Notes: generated from the sequence alone by a model not told the origin. A stretch of DNA of 64,000 bases from Methylobacter sp. (GCA_030653985.1 JAURYJ010000088.1:1-64000); one strand, 5' to 3'. Positions 43,796 through 53,981 are shown, numbered from the stretch's first letter. Translations and numbers: made by a program.

Positions 43796-44659
43796 TTAAA
43801 TTACATAAACAAATACAAACAAGCCTAACCATACCACGTCAACAAAATGCCAATACCAAGCTGCCGCTTCAAAAGCAAAATGATTTTCCGGTTGGAAATG
43901 ACCTTTCCAACTACGAAATAAAACAACGCCCAGAATAATAGCACCGACACAAACATGAAAACCGTGAAAACCGGTCAACATGAAAAAAGTAGATCCATAG
44001 ATACCCGAACCTAAGGTCAAGCCCATGTCGGTATAGGCTTCATGGTACTCAATTGCCTGAAAAGTCACGAACAGCAAGCCCAAACCGACGGTAGCCGCCA
44101 ACCCCTTAATCAACTGGTCACGATTCTTTGCCAGCAAGCCATGATGCGCCCAAGTGCAAGATACGCCACTGGTTAGCAGAATTAAAGTATTCAGAAAAGG
44201 CAAACCCCAAGCGCCCATAGATTCAAATTCTCCACCGACTTTACCGGGACCATTAGTAGGCCAGGCAGCTTCAAAAGCAGGCCACAATAGTTCCTTAGTC
44301 GCTGCGCCAGTACCTTCACCACCTAACCATGGCACCGATAAATTACGCGTATACCAAAGTGTGCCGAAGAAAACGGCAAAAAACATAATTTCTGAAAAGA
44401 TAAACCACATCATGCCCATACGATAGGAAATACCTACCTGTGTGCTGTACATGCCTGATTCACTTTCCCCTGACTGCAAGGTGAACCACCCGGTTAGCAT
44501 GACAATAAATACAAGCAGTCCTAGCACCATCATGGTTGGACCGATTGAGGAACCATTTAAATAATTTGCAAATCCAGCCAGCATAATCACCAATCCGACT
44601 GTACCAATGATTGGCCACGTAGCTTTATGCGGAATGTAATAAGTGTCACTTGTAGACAT
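43796..44659 (-). CDS. coxC: Cytochrome c oxidase subunit III
   Basis: The 287-residue membrane protein has seven hydrophobic helices and the subunit III motifs WFIFSEIMFFAVFFGTL, FHGFHVCVGAIIL and AAAWYWHFVDVVWLGLF. It is the last cox gene on this strand before a terminator. Confidence 0.96.
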   Translation of the reverse strand: MSTSDTYYIPHKATWPIIGTVGLVIMLAGFANYLNGSSIGPTMMVLGLLVFIVMLTGWFTLQSGESESGMYSTQVGISYRMGMMWFIFSEIMFFAVFFGTLWYTRNLSVPWLGGEGTGAATKELLWPAFEAAWPTNGPGKVGGEFESMGAWGLPFLNTLILLTSGVSCTWAHHGLLAKNRDQLIKGLAATVGLGLLFVTFQAIEYHEAYTDMGLTLGSGIYGSTFFMLTGFHGFHVCVGAIILGVVLFRSWKGHFQPENHFAFEAAAWYWHFVDVVWLGLFVFVYVI

Positions 44660-44671
44660 AATTTTCCCCTA

Positions 44672-45223
44672 TTATTTTTTTACTGATTTTTCAGTATTAT
44701 CAAAAAATGTGTATGACAGTGTAATAGTTTTGTATTGCTCAGGTAGCGCTGGATTAATCACAAATCGCATCGGCATAATTTTCGCTTCTTTTGCTTTGAA
44801 CGTTTGTTCTGAAAAACAAAAACACTCAATTTTTTCAAAATAGCGACTGATTACTGCAGGTGAAAAACTGGGAATCGCTCTGGCGACCATGGCATTATCA
44901 GTTTTATTTTCAGCATAAAAATTAACGGTATGATATTCGCCCGGATGAACTTTTAGCTGCTTTTTTTCTGCCCGAAATTTCATAGGCGTAGATTCATTTA
45001 ATGTAGTCATGAATTCTACTGTAACCTCCCTGTTCCTATCGATTTGGTAAGCAACCTCTGGAACTTTTTTAATATCATCGGGTCTGTCCCGCTCTATCCA
45101 TTTCCATTCACACAAAACATCGTAAAGTGGAACCAGTGCATAACCAAAACCAAACATGGCCACGGCAACTAACAATAAAGTTCTTGCTAACTTAATATTT
45201 TTATTAGCAACATCTTTACTCAT
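44672..45223 (-). CDS. ctaG: Cytochrome c oxidase assembly protein CtaG (Cox11)
   Basis: The 183-residue copper chaperone inserts CuB into subunit I. It has an N-terminal membrane helix, YALVPLYDVLCEW (conserved Cys) and the copper-binding IECFCFSEQT motif. The start overlaps the stop of the small gene before it (ATGA). Confidence 0.95.
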   Translation of the reverse strand: MSKDVANKNIKLARTLLLVAVAMFGFGYALVPLYDVLCEWKWIERDRPDDIKKVPEVAYQIDRNREVTVEFMTTLNESTPMKFRAEKKQLKVHPGEYHTVNFYAENKTDNAMVARAIPSFSPAVISRYFEKIECFCFSEQTFKAKEAKIMPMRFVINPALPEQYKTITLSYTFFDNTEKSVKK

Positions 45224-45318
45224 TGAGAAAGCGCTCTTATCACCGCAAAAACATAAATAATGACTGCAATCGTCACCAAAACCAATGCTGTCAGAATATT
45301 TTTCTTTTTAGTAGTCAT
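45220..45318 (-). CDS. Very small single-helix protein between coxA and ctaG
   Basis: Thirty-two residues: a basic N terminus (MTTKKKN) and one membrane helix (ILTALVLVTIAVIIYVFAVI). AGGTG lies 5 bases before this ATG, and the stop overlaps the ctaG start. Similar short proteins sit at this position in many cox clusters and are called cytochrome oxidase small assembly proteins. The longer upstream frame reads into coxA and is not a gene. Confidence 0.75.
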   Translation of the reverse strand: MTTKKKNILTALVLVTIAVIIYVFAVIRALSQ

Positions 45319-45379
45319 CATTTCACCTGATACGTAATCTAAGCAGGTTGCTTTTACAAGCAACCTGAATTGCAACACC

Positions 45380-46984
45380 CTAGATATGTTCAGTAGGTAT
45401 AGAGGTTGGTGGTGTAGTAAATGAATGATACGGTGGTGGCGACGATAAAGTCCATTCCAAGCTATGCTTAGATGCATCTTCCCAGACTTCATCCGTTACT
45501 TTCTCACCAGTTCCGCCTCTGATAGTATCAACGACGATATATAAGAATAACAGTTGACTGGCACCGAATATAAAACCACCAATACTGGAAATCATATTCC
45601 AATCAGCAAACTGAATAGCATAATCGGGTATCCTGCGTGGCATGCCGGCTAAGCCTAAGAAATGCTGAGGGAAGAACAAGATATTCACCGAAATTGCAGA
45701 CAACCAAAAATGCAGTTGACCAATTCTTTCGTTGTACATGTGACCGGTCCATTTAGGCAGCCAAAAATAACCGGCCGCCATCAATATAAAGACCGAAGCG
45801 GGAACCAGTGTGTAATGGAAATGCGCGACAATAAAATAAGTATCGTGGTACTGGAAATCAACAGGCGCAATAGACATCATCAAGCCAGTAAATCCACCCA
45901 TCGTAAACAAAACGACAAAAGCAATACTAAACAGCATCGGTGTTTCGAAAGTCATCGAACCTTTCCACATGGTCGCAGTCCAGTTAAAGACTTTAACCCC
46001 GGTTGGAATTGCAATTAACATGGTTGCATACATAAAGTACAACTCACCTGCTATCGGCATGCCCACGGTAAACATATGGTGAGCCCAAACGATAAATGAT
46101 AAAAATGCAATTGCAGCTGTCGCATAAACCATTGAGCTGTAGCCAAACAAAGGCTTACGCGCAAAGACAGGAATAATGGTAGAAGCTACGCCGAAAGTCG
46201 GCAAGATCATCACATAAACTTCGGGATGACCAAAAAACCAAAATATATGTTGATAAAGAACAGGATCACCGCCACCCGCCGCATCAAAAAAGCTGGTTTG
46301 GAAAAACTTGTCTGTTAACAACATGGTCACTGCGCCGGCAAAAACCGGCATGATAGCGATTAACAAGAACGCAGTAATCAACCAAGTCCAAACAAACATC
46401 GGCATTTTCATTAAGGTCATGGCAGGGGCGCGCATGTTGAAAATAGTTGCAATGATATTAATGGCACCCATGATTGACGAAATACCCAGTAAATGTACCG
46501 AGAAAATCGCGAAAGGCAATGCTTTACCGGTTTGTAATACTAAGGGTGGATACAAAGTCCATCCACTAGCAGGCGCGCCACCTTCCATCAATAAAGTACT
46601 GGCCAGCAATAAAACACCGGCGACCAGCAACCAGAAACTCATGTTATTCATACGCGGCAACGCCATATCCGGAGCGCCAATCATCATTGGAATCATCCAG
46701 TTGGCTAAGCCGACGAATGCCGGCATCACTGCGCCAAATACCATAACCAAGGCGTGCATGGTAGTCATTGAATTAAAAAATGCAGGGTCCACAAACTGCA
46801 AGCCCGGTTCAAATAATTCAGCACGAATAACCATAGCCATGGCACCGCCAACAAAAAACATCGCCAATGCAAACAGCAAATATAATGTGCCGATATCTTT
46901 ATGATTAGTGGTAATAATCCATCTTAACAGCCCCTTAGCAGGGCCGTGATCGTGGTGATCATGTTCAGCTACGACAGCAGACAT
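45380..46984 (-). CDS. coxA: Cytochrome c oxidase subunit I
   Basis: The 534-residue subunit holds heme a, heme a3 and CuB. It shows NHKDIGTLY at the N terminus, the heme-ligand region TTMHALVMVFG, WFFGHPEVYVMILP with the crosslinked His-Tyr, WAHHMFTVGM (CuB histidines) and HDTYFIVAHFHY (heme ligands). Twelve helices are expected. It follows coxB and precedes the small gene and ctaG. Confidence 0.98.
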   Translation of the reverse strand: MSAVVAEHDHHDHGPAKGLLRWIITTNHKDIGTLYLLFALAMFFVGGAMAMVIRAELFEPGLQFVDPAFFNSMTTMHALVMVFGAVMPAFVGLANWMIPMMIGAPDMALPRMNNMSFWLLVAGVLLLASTLLMEGGAPASGWTLYPPLVLQTGKALPFAIFSVHLLGISSIMGAINIIATIFNMRAPAMTLMKMPMFVWTWLITAFLLIAIMPVFAGAVTMLLTDKFFQTSFFDAAGGGDPVLYQHIFWFFGHPEVYVMILPTFGVASTIIPVFARKPLFGYSSMVYATAAIAFLSFIVWAHHMFTVGMPIAGELYFMYATMLIAIPTGVKVFNWTATMWKGSMTFETPMLFSIAFVVLFTMGGFTGLMMSIAPVDFQYHDTYFIVAHFHYTLVPASVFILMAAGYFWLPKWTGHMYNERIGQLHFWLSAISVNILFFPQHFLGLAGMPRRIPDYAIQFADWNMISSIGGFIFGASQLLFLYIVVDTIRGGTGEKVTDEVWEDASKHSLEWTLSSPPPYHSFTTPPTSIPTEHI

Positions 46985-47038
46985 ACTTTATACCTCGGAA
47001 TAGTTAAAAAAGAGTGGGGCGATAAGAGAATCAGAGGC

Positions 47039-48160
47039 TTAATCATCATCATCGGGTAACGCAGTTTGCTTAGGCTGTAATGTGTCGCCTACTTTATTAC
47101 CTAAATTGTTACGCACATAAGTCATCAGCTCTGCAAACTCTTTAGCATTCAATTTGGCAAATGATGGCATTTTAGCGGTGCCTGCGCGTAAGAAGCCATC
47201 TAAAGACTCCCATTTTCCTGTCGCTATAGCGCTACCCGTTAAAGCAGGAACTAAACCCGGAATACCTGCGCCATTAATTTGGTGACAAGCGACACAATTT
47301 TTTAAATAGACCGACTCACCATGGGCCATGAGATCCCCAGAACTTTGGTCACTCAAATCTGGTTTTTGTTTTTGTTGCGCCAAAGTCTTTTCTACCCACG
47401 CATCATACTCGGGTTGCTCCATTGCAATGACAACGATAGGCATAAATCCGTGGTCTCTGCCGCACAACTCGGTACACTGACCGCGATAAGTCCCCGCTTT
47501 ATCAACAGAAGTCCATGCTTCGTTAATAAAACCAGGATTTGCGTCTTTTTTCCAGCCTAAATCAGGAACCCACCAAGAATGGATTACGTCCGCTGAAGTC
47601 AATACGAAACGAATTTTTTTATTGACCGGGATAACTAAGGGCTTATCAACATTTAGCAGGTAATGGGGAACGGAATGAGGATTAGCACCCGCCGTGCGAT
47701 GAACTTTTTCACTCGCTTCATCCAAATGGCTTTCAAATTGAATATCATTACCCAGATATTTATAATCCCAATACCATTGCTTGCCAGTAATTTGAATGGT
47801 CATGTCCGATTCTTGAACATCATCCAGCTCGATCATAGCTTTTGTAGCTGGAATAGCCATGCCAATCAAAATCAAGGTCGGAATAATCGTCCACATAATT
47901 TCAACGGTGGTATTTTCATGAAACTGCGCCGCTTTATGACCTCTTGATTTACGATGATGATAAATTGAATAGAACATAGTTCCGAATACGCCGATACCTA
48001 TGAATACGCAAATCCATAAAATCAACATATGCAGGTCATAAATGTCATTACTGACCTTTGTAACCCCTTTCATCAAATTGAGCGTATATTCCGCCTGCGC
48101 TGTCCCTAGGCCAAAAGCCATTAAGGTCAGACCTGCGGACAGTTGCTTTGTTTTCTTCAC
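47039..48160 (-). CDS. coxB: Cytochrome c oxidase subunit II with fused cytochrome c domain
   Basis: The 373-residue protein has a signal/anchor region and two membrane helices (about 43-65 and 86-106). The CuA cupredoxin domain has ligands H194, C229, E231, C233, H237 and M240. A C-terminal class I cytochrome c domain carries C289-VA-C292-H293 and a later Met. This is a caa3-like subunit II. The start is GTG at 48160 with a GGGGG ribosome binding site. It is first in the coxBAC-type operon. Confidence 0.97.
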   Translation of the reverse strand: MKKTKQLSAGLTLMAFGLGTAQAEYTLNLMKGVTKVSNDIYDLHMLILWICVFIGIGVFGTMFYSIYHHRKSRGHKAAQFHENTTVEIMWTIIPTLILIGMAIPATKAMIELDDVQESDMTIQITGKQWYWDYKYLGNDIQFESHLDEASEKVHRTAGANPHSVPHYLLNVDKPLVIPVNKKIRFVLTSADVIHSWWVPDLGWKKDANPGFINEAWTSVDKAGTYRGQCTELCGRDHGFMPIVVIAMEQPEYDAWVEKTLAQQKQKPDLSDQSSGDLMAHGESVYLKNCVACHQINGAGIPGLVPALTGSAIATGKWESLDGFLRAGTAKMPSFAKLNAKEFAELMTYVRNNLGNKVGDTLQPKQTALPDDDD

Positions 48161-48493
48161 GGAGCAGCCCCCTCGTTAGTAGTTATAAACTCTTGTATGC
48201 GTTATATCGTTTCGTAATTTCAGGGGCATGCCAAGGTCGACCCGATTCCATTTACGTAATAATTATCACAAATAATCTTTTTAATTTTAACTCATGAAAG
48301 CACTCTATACCAGCTGTCCTTTCCTTCATATTATTTAGCCCAATAAAAAAACTTGTGAATCAAGACAACTCACAAGCCTTTTGTTTTTACTCCACACCCG
48401 ACCTCTTCAGATAAAGGTTGTAAATGACTCCCTCCATCAACAAAGATTTGTTAATTTTCAAAACGGGACAGCTATATCAGAATAAGCTAATCG
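48161..48493. other. Region upstream of coxB
   Basis: These 333 bases hold a terminator for the lipoprotein gene (48345-48376) and presumably the coxB promoter. I see no gene and cannot name a specific operator. Confidence 0.55.
48345..48376 (-). terminator. Intrinsic terminator of the large lipoprotein gene
   Basis: CTTGTGA pairs with TCACAAG across 11 bases, followed on the minus strand by seven T. Confidence 0.78.
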
Positions 48494-50353
48494 TTAATGC
48501 AACTTTGTCAAAAAAGTCGGATCAATTCGACAGCCGCCAATTTCGGGACGATCCAACAGGTCCTGTTCGAAATCCCGGTAAGTGGATAACTGAAATGCAA
48601 TACGCGTAATCTTTCCGCCGGAAAATTCAAATTCCATCGCACCGCCTTTAATACGCGCACTACCCTCTTTAGTGGTAAACAATAAAATGCCCGCAGATTT
48701 GCCCAAGCTATCAGGAACCGGCCGCGCACAACTCAATTCGTTTAATGACAATCCTGAAAAGACTTGCGCCAATTGACGAGCACTGACAATAATGCCCTCG
48801 CCAGGAATAGGCGTAACAGCAGATGCAACCGGATCGACTGATACTTCCTCAGGGGCAGGGACTGCTGACACTACCGGAGGATTCAGCAACAATCCCAAGC
48901 CGAAATCACCTAAATGATTTTGCAGCAACACACTACCGTCGCCATTTTTTGCGGTACTGAGCAAAGGAAATAACTGCTGCTCCATTTCCGTTTTGTTTGA
49001 ATTTTTCAACACCGCAACCAACTGCCGTTCTATCGACTTAAGCGGCGTAAACAATTGCTCTTTTTTATGACTCGCCTCACCCATCTGATCCCAGTCAGAC
49101 GGCGTATTGACCGGCAAACCCATCGCTTTCATAACCGCATAATCGTCAGTTGCCAGACAGTTAGCAAAGTTTTTACTGCGATAAGCTTCTATGACCTTGG
49201 GCCGCATTTCTTCACCCTGCGTCTTTTGTCGACTGATGTTGTAGTTATTCCAATCGCCATTTTTAGCCAGAAAATAGTAAATTACCGCATTGCGATCAAA
49301 CTTATTGAAGCCTAAATCCTTCATCACCAACTTCAATTTTCGGCAATTACCCTCCACTTCCTGGTAATTATTCCAATTAGGTTTTAAATTCGGCTTTGCC
49401 TGATGCTTCGATTGTTCAATCAACTGTTGAAGATTGATGTCCCCGGCCGCAGATTTTATCGGCGAATAGCCTATTTCTTCAAAGGATAAATCGCGTGCAT
49501 CGGGAATGCCGTCAGCGGTCGTCTTTAATAATAAAGAAGGTAGAATTTCCGGATAAATCTTTAGCTCACCCAATTGCTTAGTATCTGAACCCAGCAGATT
49601 AAACCCGCCTTCCGCCACATCATAAACCTTAAATATTGTCTGATTCAGCGTTCCGATTTTACCCAAAAAAGCCGTGGCTGCCGGTAGTGAATGCGACTCC
49701 GAACTATGTTTAACCGACTGATGAGGCACCGGTGTTGCTGCCGCCGTAGCCGCCTGCTGATTGCTCTTTACCCATTGCCCGGCAACCTGCCCCATGATGG
49801 CAACCCCCATGCCGACACCAGTTAGCGCCAGCAAACTACTAGCCGCATTCACATTGCCGACCAGACCCGACACATCCACATCGCTGTTCGCATTGGTGTA
49901 AAAATTATAATCGACCAGGGTTTCCTTGCCCGAATCCAACCGTATCCACGGGGTCAGGTAAAGCTTTTTAGCATCGAAAGTAAAGTTGCACTTGCCTGTC
50001 GTTGCCTGATACAAAAAACCGGTAGCTTCACGGCTAAATTTAAGCGCCTCATTACGCACACTGTAAATAAGCGCCGCCGATAAATCGCCCTTTTCGTAAG
50101 ACGGGGCCATATTGGTACAGCCGTTTTTTAAAACATTTTCGCCTTTAAAATCAAACTCCGAAATTAACCGGACATAATAGTCATCGCCATCAATAACCTG
50201 AAAGCCTTGTAAAGGCTGAAACTGGCTGACCTGGGTCGACGGATGATCAAGCACAATTTGCCGGGTCGAGGCACATCCGGACAACAACGTACCGACAACT
50301 AAAATAAATTTTACTGATGAGAACTTTATAGATAAGTTATGGCGAATCGTCAT
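48494..50353 (-). CDS. Large lipoprotein of unknown function
   Basis: The 619-residue protein has a signal peptide ending in the lipobox LLSGC (Cys at 27), so it should be lipid-anchored at the outer membrane. A small hydrophobic Gly/Ala stretch near 170-190 (ALTGVGMGVAIMGQVAG) and an Ala/Pro-rich region (about 500-520) separate otherwise soluble parts. I recognise no domain. It lies alone between the biotin operon and the cox operon, with its own terminator. Confidence 0.75.
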   Translation of the reverse strand: MTIRHNLSIKFSSVKFILVVGTLLSGCASTRQIVLDHPSTQVSQFQPLQGFQVIDGDDYYVRLISEFDFKGENVLKNGCTNMAPSYEKGDLSAALIYSVRNEALKFSREATGFLYQATTGKCNFTFDAKKLYLTPWIRLDSGKETLVDYNFYTNANSDVDVSGLVGNVNAASSLLALTGVGMGVAIMGQVAGQWVKSNQQAATAAATPVPHQSVKHSSESHSLPAATAFLGKIGTLNQTIFKVYDVAEGGFNLLGSDTKQLGELKIYPEILPSLLLKTTADGIPDARDLSFEEIGYSPIKSAAGDINLQQLIEQSKHQAKPNLKPNWNNYQEVEGNCRKLKLVMKDLGFNKFDRNAVIYYFLAKNGDWNNYNISRQKTQGEEMRPKVIEAYRSKNFANCLATDDYAVMKAMGLPVNTPSDWDQMGEASHKKEQLFTPLKSIERQLVAVLKNSNKTEMEQQLFPLLSTAKNGDGSVLLQNHLGDFGLGLLLNPPVVSAVPAPEEVSVDPVASAVTPIPGEGIIVSARQLAQVFSGLSLNELSCARPVPDSLGKSAGILLFTTKEGSARIKGGAMEFEFSGGKITRIAFQLSTYRDFEQDLLDRPEIGGCRIDPTFLTKLH

Positions 50354-50484
50354 GCATTAACCTTGTGCCGTCAGTTAAACGGATAATCAAGCTGAGAAAA
50401 AACGAAAATAATAGGGCTTTCAAAGAAACTTTGTCATGTTTTATTTTTGCCACTCTGCTGGCAAAGGCCTTAGTAAGGGGTGAA

Positions 50485-51144
50485 TTATAGCGTCAGTTGT
50501 TCCGAGAGAAAATCGAAATCCGCGACTTTCGTATAAGGCAATATACCCAGCAAAGGCGGGGCTACAGCGGCTTTTATGCTGAGTATATTCTCGTCCCTGT
50601 TTAGCATTTCCGGGTCTGTACAGACCGCAATCCAACCGGCACAGTTTACGCCTGATTGCACGATCGCCTGATAAGTCAATCGCGCATGATTAATGCAACC
50701 CAGTCTGATGGCGACAACAAAAATCACCGGCAGAGCCAGTGCTATTGCCAAGTCGCTATTCGTTTCCCGCTCATTTAAAGGACTGTACCAACCTCCGGCG
50801 CCTTCAACAATAATAATGTCAGCTAGATTTTTTAACAGCTCAAATTTAGCAACCAACTGATTCAGTTTGACTGGGTTGTTTATGCCCGCAATATGCGGTG
50901 AAACCGGTGGTTCGTAGGCATAGGGATTGATTAAATCATAGTCAATCTGCACTGACGCATTTCCCTGTATCAGCAACGCATCTTCATTTTTCAGCTGCCC
51001 ATCCTGCATTAAGCAACCTGAAGCGACAGGCTTCATGCCTGCAACTGATTTCCCCTGATTTTTAAAGTAACGCATCAGCGCAATCGTTGCCCAGGTTTTA
51101 CCGACATTGGTATCGGTGCCGGTTATAAAGTAACTCTTTTGCAT
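50485..51144 (-). CDS. bioD: Dethiobiotin synthetase
   Basis: The 219-residue enzyme closes the ureido ring of dethiobiotin with ATP and CO2. It has a Walker A-like GTDTNVGKTWATIAL motif, the conserved KPVASGC and the loop VEGAGGWYSPLN. It is the last gene of the biotin cluster, with its start overlapping the bioC stop. Confidence 0.96.
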   Translation of the reverse strand: MQKSYFITGTDTNVGKTWATIALMRYFKNQGKSVAGMKPVASGCLMQDGQLKNEDALLIQGNASVQIDYDLINPYAYEPPVSPHIAGINNPVKLNQLVAKFELLKNLADIIIVEGAGGWYSPLNERETNSDLAIALALPVIFVVAIRLGCINHARLTYQAIVQSGVNCAGWIAVCTDPEMLNRDENILSIKAAVAPPLLGILPYTKVADFDFLSEQLTL

Positions 51145-51917
51145 TAGCTTGCCGTAACCATAATGACTTCGAAGGTTGCAGGGATCAAATCGTTGGCTTG
51201 ATGCCGCTCATATTCCCCAATCATGCGCTGCATGATAGCTTTAGTCGTGATGTTTTTGTTGCGCCCGGCAATCACATTATGTGCGCCGATATGCTTTAGT
51301 TCCTTCATCAACGCCAAAACTGAATCATAGCGCGATACATAAAGCTGGGTTTCAATCGCTATCTCGGTATAACCCGCTAGCTGAAGAAAGCGGGTCAACT
51401 GTTGTTCACTGTAAAAGTCGTTAACGTGACTGTAGTCATCAACTTTTGCCCATGCGGCTTTTAACTCTTGTAGCGTTTGCGGGCCGAATGTCGAGAAAAC
51501 CAGCCTGCTGCCAGGCTTCATTACCCGCTTAATATCGGTAAAAACAGCCTCAAGATTGATACACCATTGCAAAGCGAGATTAGAGAAAACGCCATCGACG
51601 ACGTCTCCGGCTAACGGTAGCTGTTCAGCATCGGCACATAAATAGCTGACATCAGGAGTATCGACGAGCTTTGTCCGCGTCACCTGCAACATCGGCAACG
51701 CAATATCCAGGGCGACAATGGGTCTAGCAATTCCCAACAGTTCGGAGGTTAAAAAACCGGTGCCGCAGCCCAGGTCCAGCAAGGTTCCTGCCAGCTTTTC
51801 AGCGTCAATAGTACTCAGCAGCACTCTACCGACAGTACGCTGCAATGCGGCGACGCCATCATAAGTTACTGCGGCCGCCGCAAATGATTGTTTGATTTTG
51901 GCTTTATCTAAATGCAT
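51144..51917 (-). CDS. bioC: Malonyl-ACP O-methyltransferase BioC
   Basis: The 257-residue SAM-dependent methyltransferase masks malonyl-ACP to begin pimelate synthesis. It has motif I LLDLGCGTGFLTSELL, VALDIALPML, and the BioC-specific VFSNLALQWC and FSTFGPQTLQELKAAW. It overlaps bioH by 10 bases. Confidence 0.95.
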   Translation of the reverse strand: MHLDKAKIKQSFAAAAVTYDGVAALQRTVGRVLLSTIDAEKLAGTLLDLGCGTGFLTSELLGIARPIVALDIALPMLQVTRTKLVDTPDVSYLCADAEQLPLAGDVVDGVFSNLALQWCINLEAVFTDIKRVMKPGSRLVFSTFGPQTLQELKAAWAKVDDYSHVNDFYSEQQLTRFLQLAGYTEIAIETQLYVSRYDSVLALMKELKHIGAHNVIAGRNKNITTKAIMQRMIGEYERHQANDLIPATFEVIMVTAS

Positions 51918-52693
51918 TGTTTATCCATAAATCGGTAAATAATCGCCAACGTTTCCCGTCCACGCGACAAAAACGGCACATGCCCTGCCCTGTCGATAAT
52001 ATTTAATTCCAGACTCGGCAATAACTGCTGCATTTTTTCAGCTACGGCGACAGGAATCAAGGTATCCAGGCGGCCCAATATGACCGACACAGGCATTTTT
52101 AATTCGGATAAAATCGGCCTCAAGTCTGCCTGTTTCAGTATCGCCAAACCGCCTTGCAAGGTATGCCCATCAGGCGGTTCGCATTCGTATATGGCTGCTC
52201 TAAGTACCTTCAATAGAGCCTTTTGGTCGGGCAAGCCGTTTACCTGCAAGGATAAAAAGCGCAGTAAAGTCGCCTGACAGCTTTCATTCAACTGATCGGC
52301 AAAATCATCGAGCAACCGGATATCCATGCCGGGCCAGTCATGTGTTCCCAGGCCGGAACCGGCGAAACAAGGATTGCCCGCCAGCAAAATCAGTGAAGAT
52401 ACCCGATCAGGATAACGACTGGCTATATCAAGCACCACCGTAGCGCCAAAAGACCAACCCAGCCAACAGCTCTGCTCAGGAATCATATTAACCAACTCGG
52501 CGCTAATCCGTTCCAACGTAAACGAATCGATTTTTTCGCTATGCCCGTGTCCTGGCAAATCGATACAGGTGACCTGATAGTTGAGCGCCAACTGCTTGGC
52601 AAATTCCCACCAGATGCCAGTATGCATCGCCCAACCATGCACCAGCACGATAGGCCTACCTTTGCCAAAGGTTTCCAGGTGAATGGTTGTCAC
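51908..52693 (-). CDS. bioH: Pimeloyl-ACP methyl ester carboxylesterase BioH
   Basis: The 261-residue alpha/beta hydrolase removes the methyl mask from pimeloyl-ACP methyl ester. It has LVHGWAMH (oxyanion), the nucleophile elbow GWSFGATV, a late Asp in LGRLDTLIP and the His in DRAGHVPFLS. The start is a GTG overlapping the bioF stop (GTGA). Confidence 0.95.
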   Translation of the reverse strand: MTTIHLETFGKGRPIVLVHGWAMHTGIWWEFAKQLALNYQVTCIDLPGHGHSEKIDSFTLERISAELVNMIPEQSCWLGWSFGATVVLDIASRYPDRVSSLILLAGNPCFAGSGLGTHDWPGMDIRLLDDFADQLNESCQATLLRFLSLQVNGLPDQKALLKVLRAAIYECEPPDGHTLQGGLAILKQADLRPILSELKMPVSVILGRLDTLIPVAVAEKMQQLLPSLELNIIDRAGHVPFLSRGRETLAIIYRFMDKQCI

Positions 52694-53859
52694 TTGCGGC
52701 CTACGATAATTTTGGCTAGCGCGTCCAGCAGCCGATCGACATGCTGCTGCTCGTGCAATGCTGAAAAAGTCACCCGTAATCTTGCGCTACCTTGAGGCAC
52801 GGTCGGCGGACGAATAGCACTGACTAAAAACCCGGCATTTAACAAAGCATTGCTGATGTCTACGGCTTTTTGACTGTCGCCGATCAGGATAGGCTGTATG
52901 GCCGACGCTGATGCCATCACCTGCAATCCGAGCTGCTCTGCGCCCAGCCTGAATCTTTCCGACAGTTGTTTAAGCTTGTTTCTTCGCCAGCTTTCTTCGA
53001 TGACAATTTTTAAACTTGCCCGAGTCGCCTCGCAAACCGCTGCCGGTAACGCGGTGGTATATATATAAGTACGGGCTTTCTGGATCAAGGTTTCAATCAG
53101 CGCCTCAGAACCGGCTACGAAAGCGCCGAAAGTACCAAAACCTTTACCCAAGGTCCCCATCAGCACCGGCACATCATCCTGGCCAAGACCGTAATGCTCC
53201 AAAATCCCGCCGCCATGTTCGCCGATTACGCCCAGTCCGTGCGCATCGTCAACCATCAGCCAGGCATCATGATTTTTTGCGGCAGCAGCCAATTCATCCA
53301 GCGGTGCAAAATCGCCATCCATGCTAAATACGCCATCGGTAACGATCAGCTTGTTGCCTGCAGCTTTGTTCAGATTTGCTTCGAGATCAGCCAGACCGGC
53401 ATGGGCATAACGCTTAAATCGTGCGCCAGACAACAGACCGCCATCCAGTAAGGACGCATGATTTAACCGGTCTTCAAATACCGCATCGCCGCGCCCCAAT
53501 AAAGCCGAAATTACGCCGATATTTGCCATGTATCCGGTAGAAAACAATAATACCCGGTCGCGGCCGGTAAAAGCGGCGAGCTCTTCTTCCAGAGCATGGT
53601 GAGCAACGCTATGTCCGCAAATCAAATGCGCAGAACCACTGCCAACCCCGTATTGATCCACCCCGGATTTAAATGCATTGACTACATCGGGATGATTAGC
53701 CAGCCCCAGGTAATCATTGCTGCAAAAATTGATCAGTTTTCTGCCGTCGATTTCCAGGTTAATGCCTTGAGGGGATGCGATGATCCGCCGGGAGCGATAC
53801 AGACCTTGCCGGGCTATATCATCAAGGTTAGGTGCTAACTGTGAGAATGCGTGTGTCAT
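52690..53859 (-). CDS. bioF: 8-amino-7-oxononanoate synthase
   Basis: The 389-residue PLP enzyme joins pimeloyl-ACP and alanine. It has FCSNDYLGLANHP, GSGSAHLICG, DDAHGLGVIGEHGGG and the PLP lysine in MGTLGKGFGTFGAF. It is separated from bioB by 122 bases that contain a CACGAAG-type inverted repeat. Confidence 0.96.
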   Translation of the reverse strand: MTHAFSQLAPNLDDIARQGLYRSRRIIASPQGINLEIDGRKLINFCSNDYLGLANHPDVVNAFKSGVDQYGVGSGSAHLICGHSVAHHALEEELAAFTGRDRVLLFSTGYMANIGVISALLGRGDAVFEDRLNHASLLDGGLLSGARFKRYAHAGLADLEANLNKAAGNKLIVTDGVFSMDGDFAPLDELAAAAKNHDAWLMVDDAHGLGVIGEHGGGILEHYGLGQDDVPVLMGTLGKGFGTFGAFVAGSEALIETLIQKARTYIYTTALPAAVCEATRASLKIVIEESWRRNKLKQLSERFRLGAEQLGLQVMASASAIQPILIGDSQKAVDISNALLNAGFLVSAIRPPTVPQGSARLRVTFSALHEQQHVDRLLDALAKIIVGRK

Positions 53860-53867
53860 TAGTATTA

Positions 53868-53930
53868 TTTACCACAAAGACACGAAGTATATATTTCCTT
53901 CTTCGTGTCCTTCGTGTCTTCGTGGTTAAA
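53868..53930. repeat. CACGAAG-family inverted repeat between bioB and bioF
   Basis: ACCACAAAGACACGAAG at the left is answered by CGTGTCTTCGTGGT at the right, with an extra CTTCGTGTC unit inside. It lies within the biotin operon transcript. Confidence 0.78.
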
Positions 53931-53981
53931 GATGTTTTGTAAAGGCAATCGGCCGGTTGCTGCTACGAATGGTTTCATTCA

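Noticed and set aside
46308..46904. A 198-codon open frame antisense to coxA
   Set aside because: It lies wholly opposite a clearly conserved oxidase subunit gene and has the composition of a shadow frame, with no ribosome binding site or recognisable domain.
50440..50484. A hairpin after bioD as terminator
   Set aside because: TTGCCA and TGGCAA pair, but the T-run is on the wrong side for bioD transcription, so it cannot be called a terminator for that operon.
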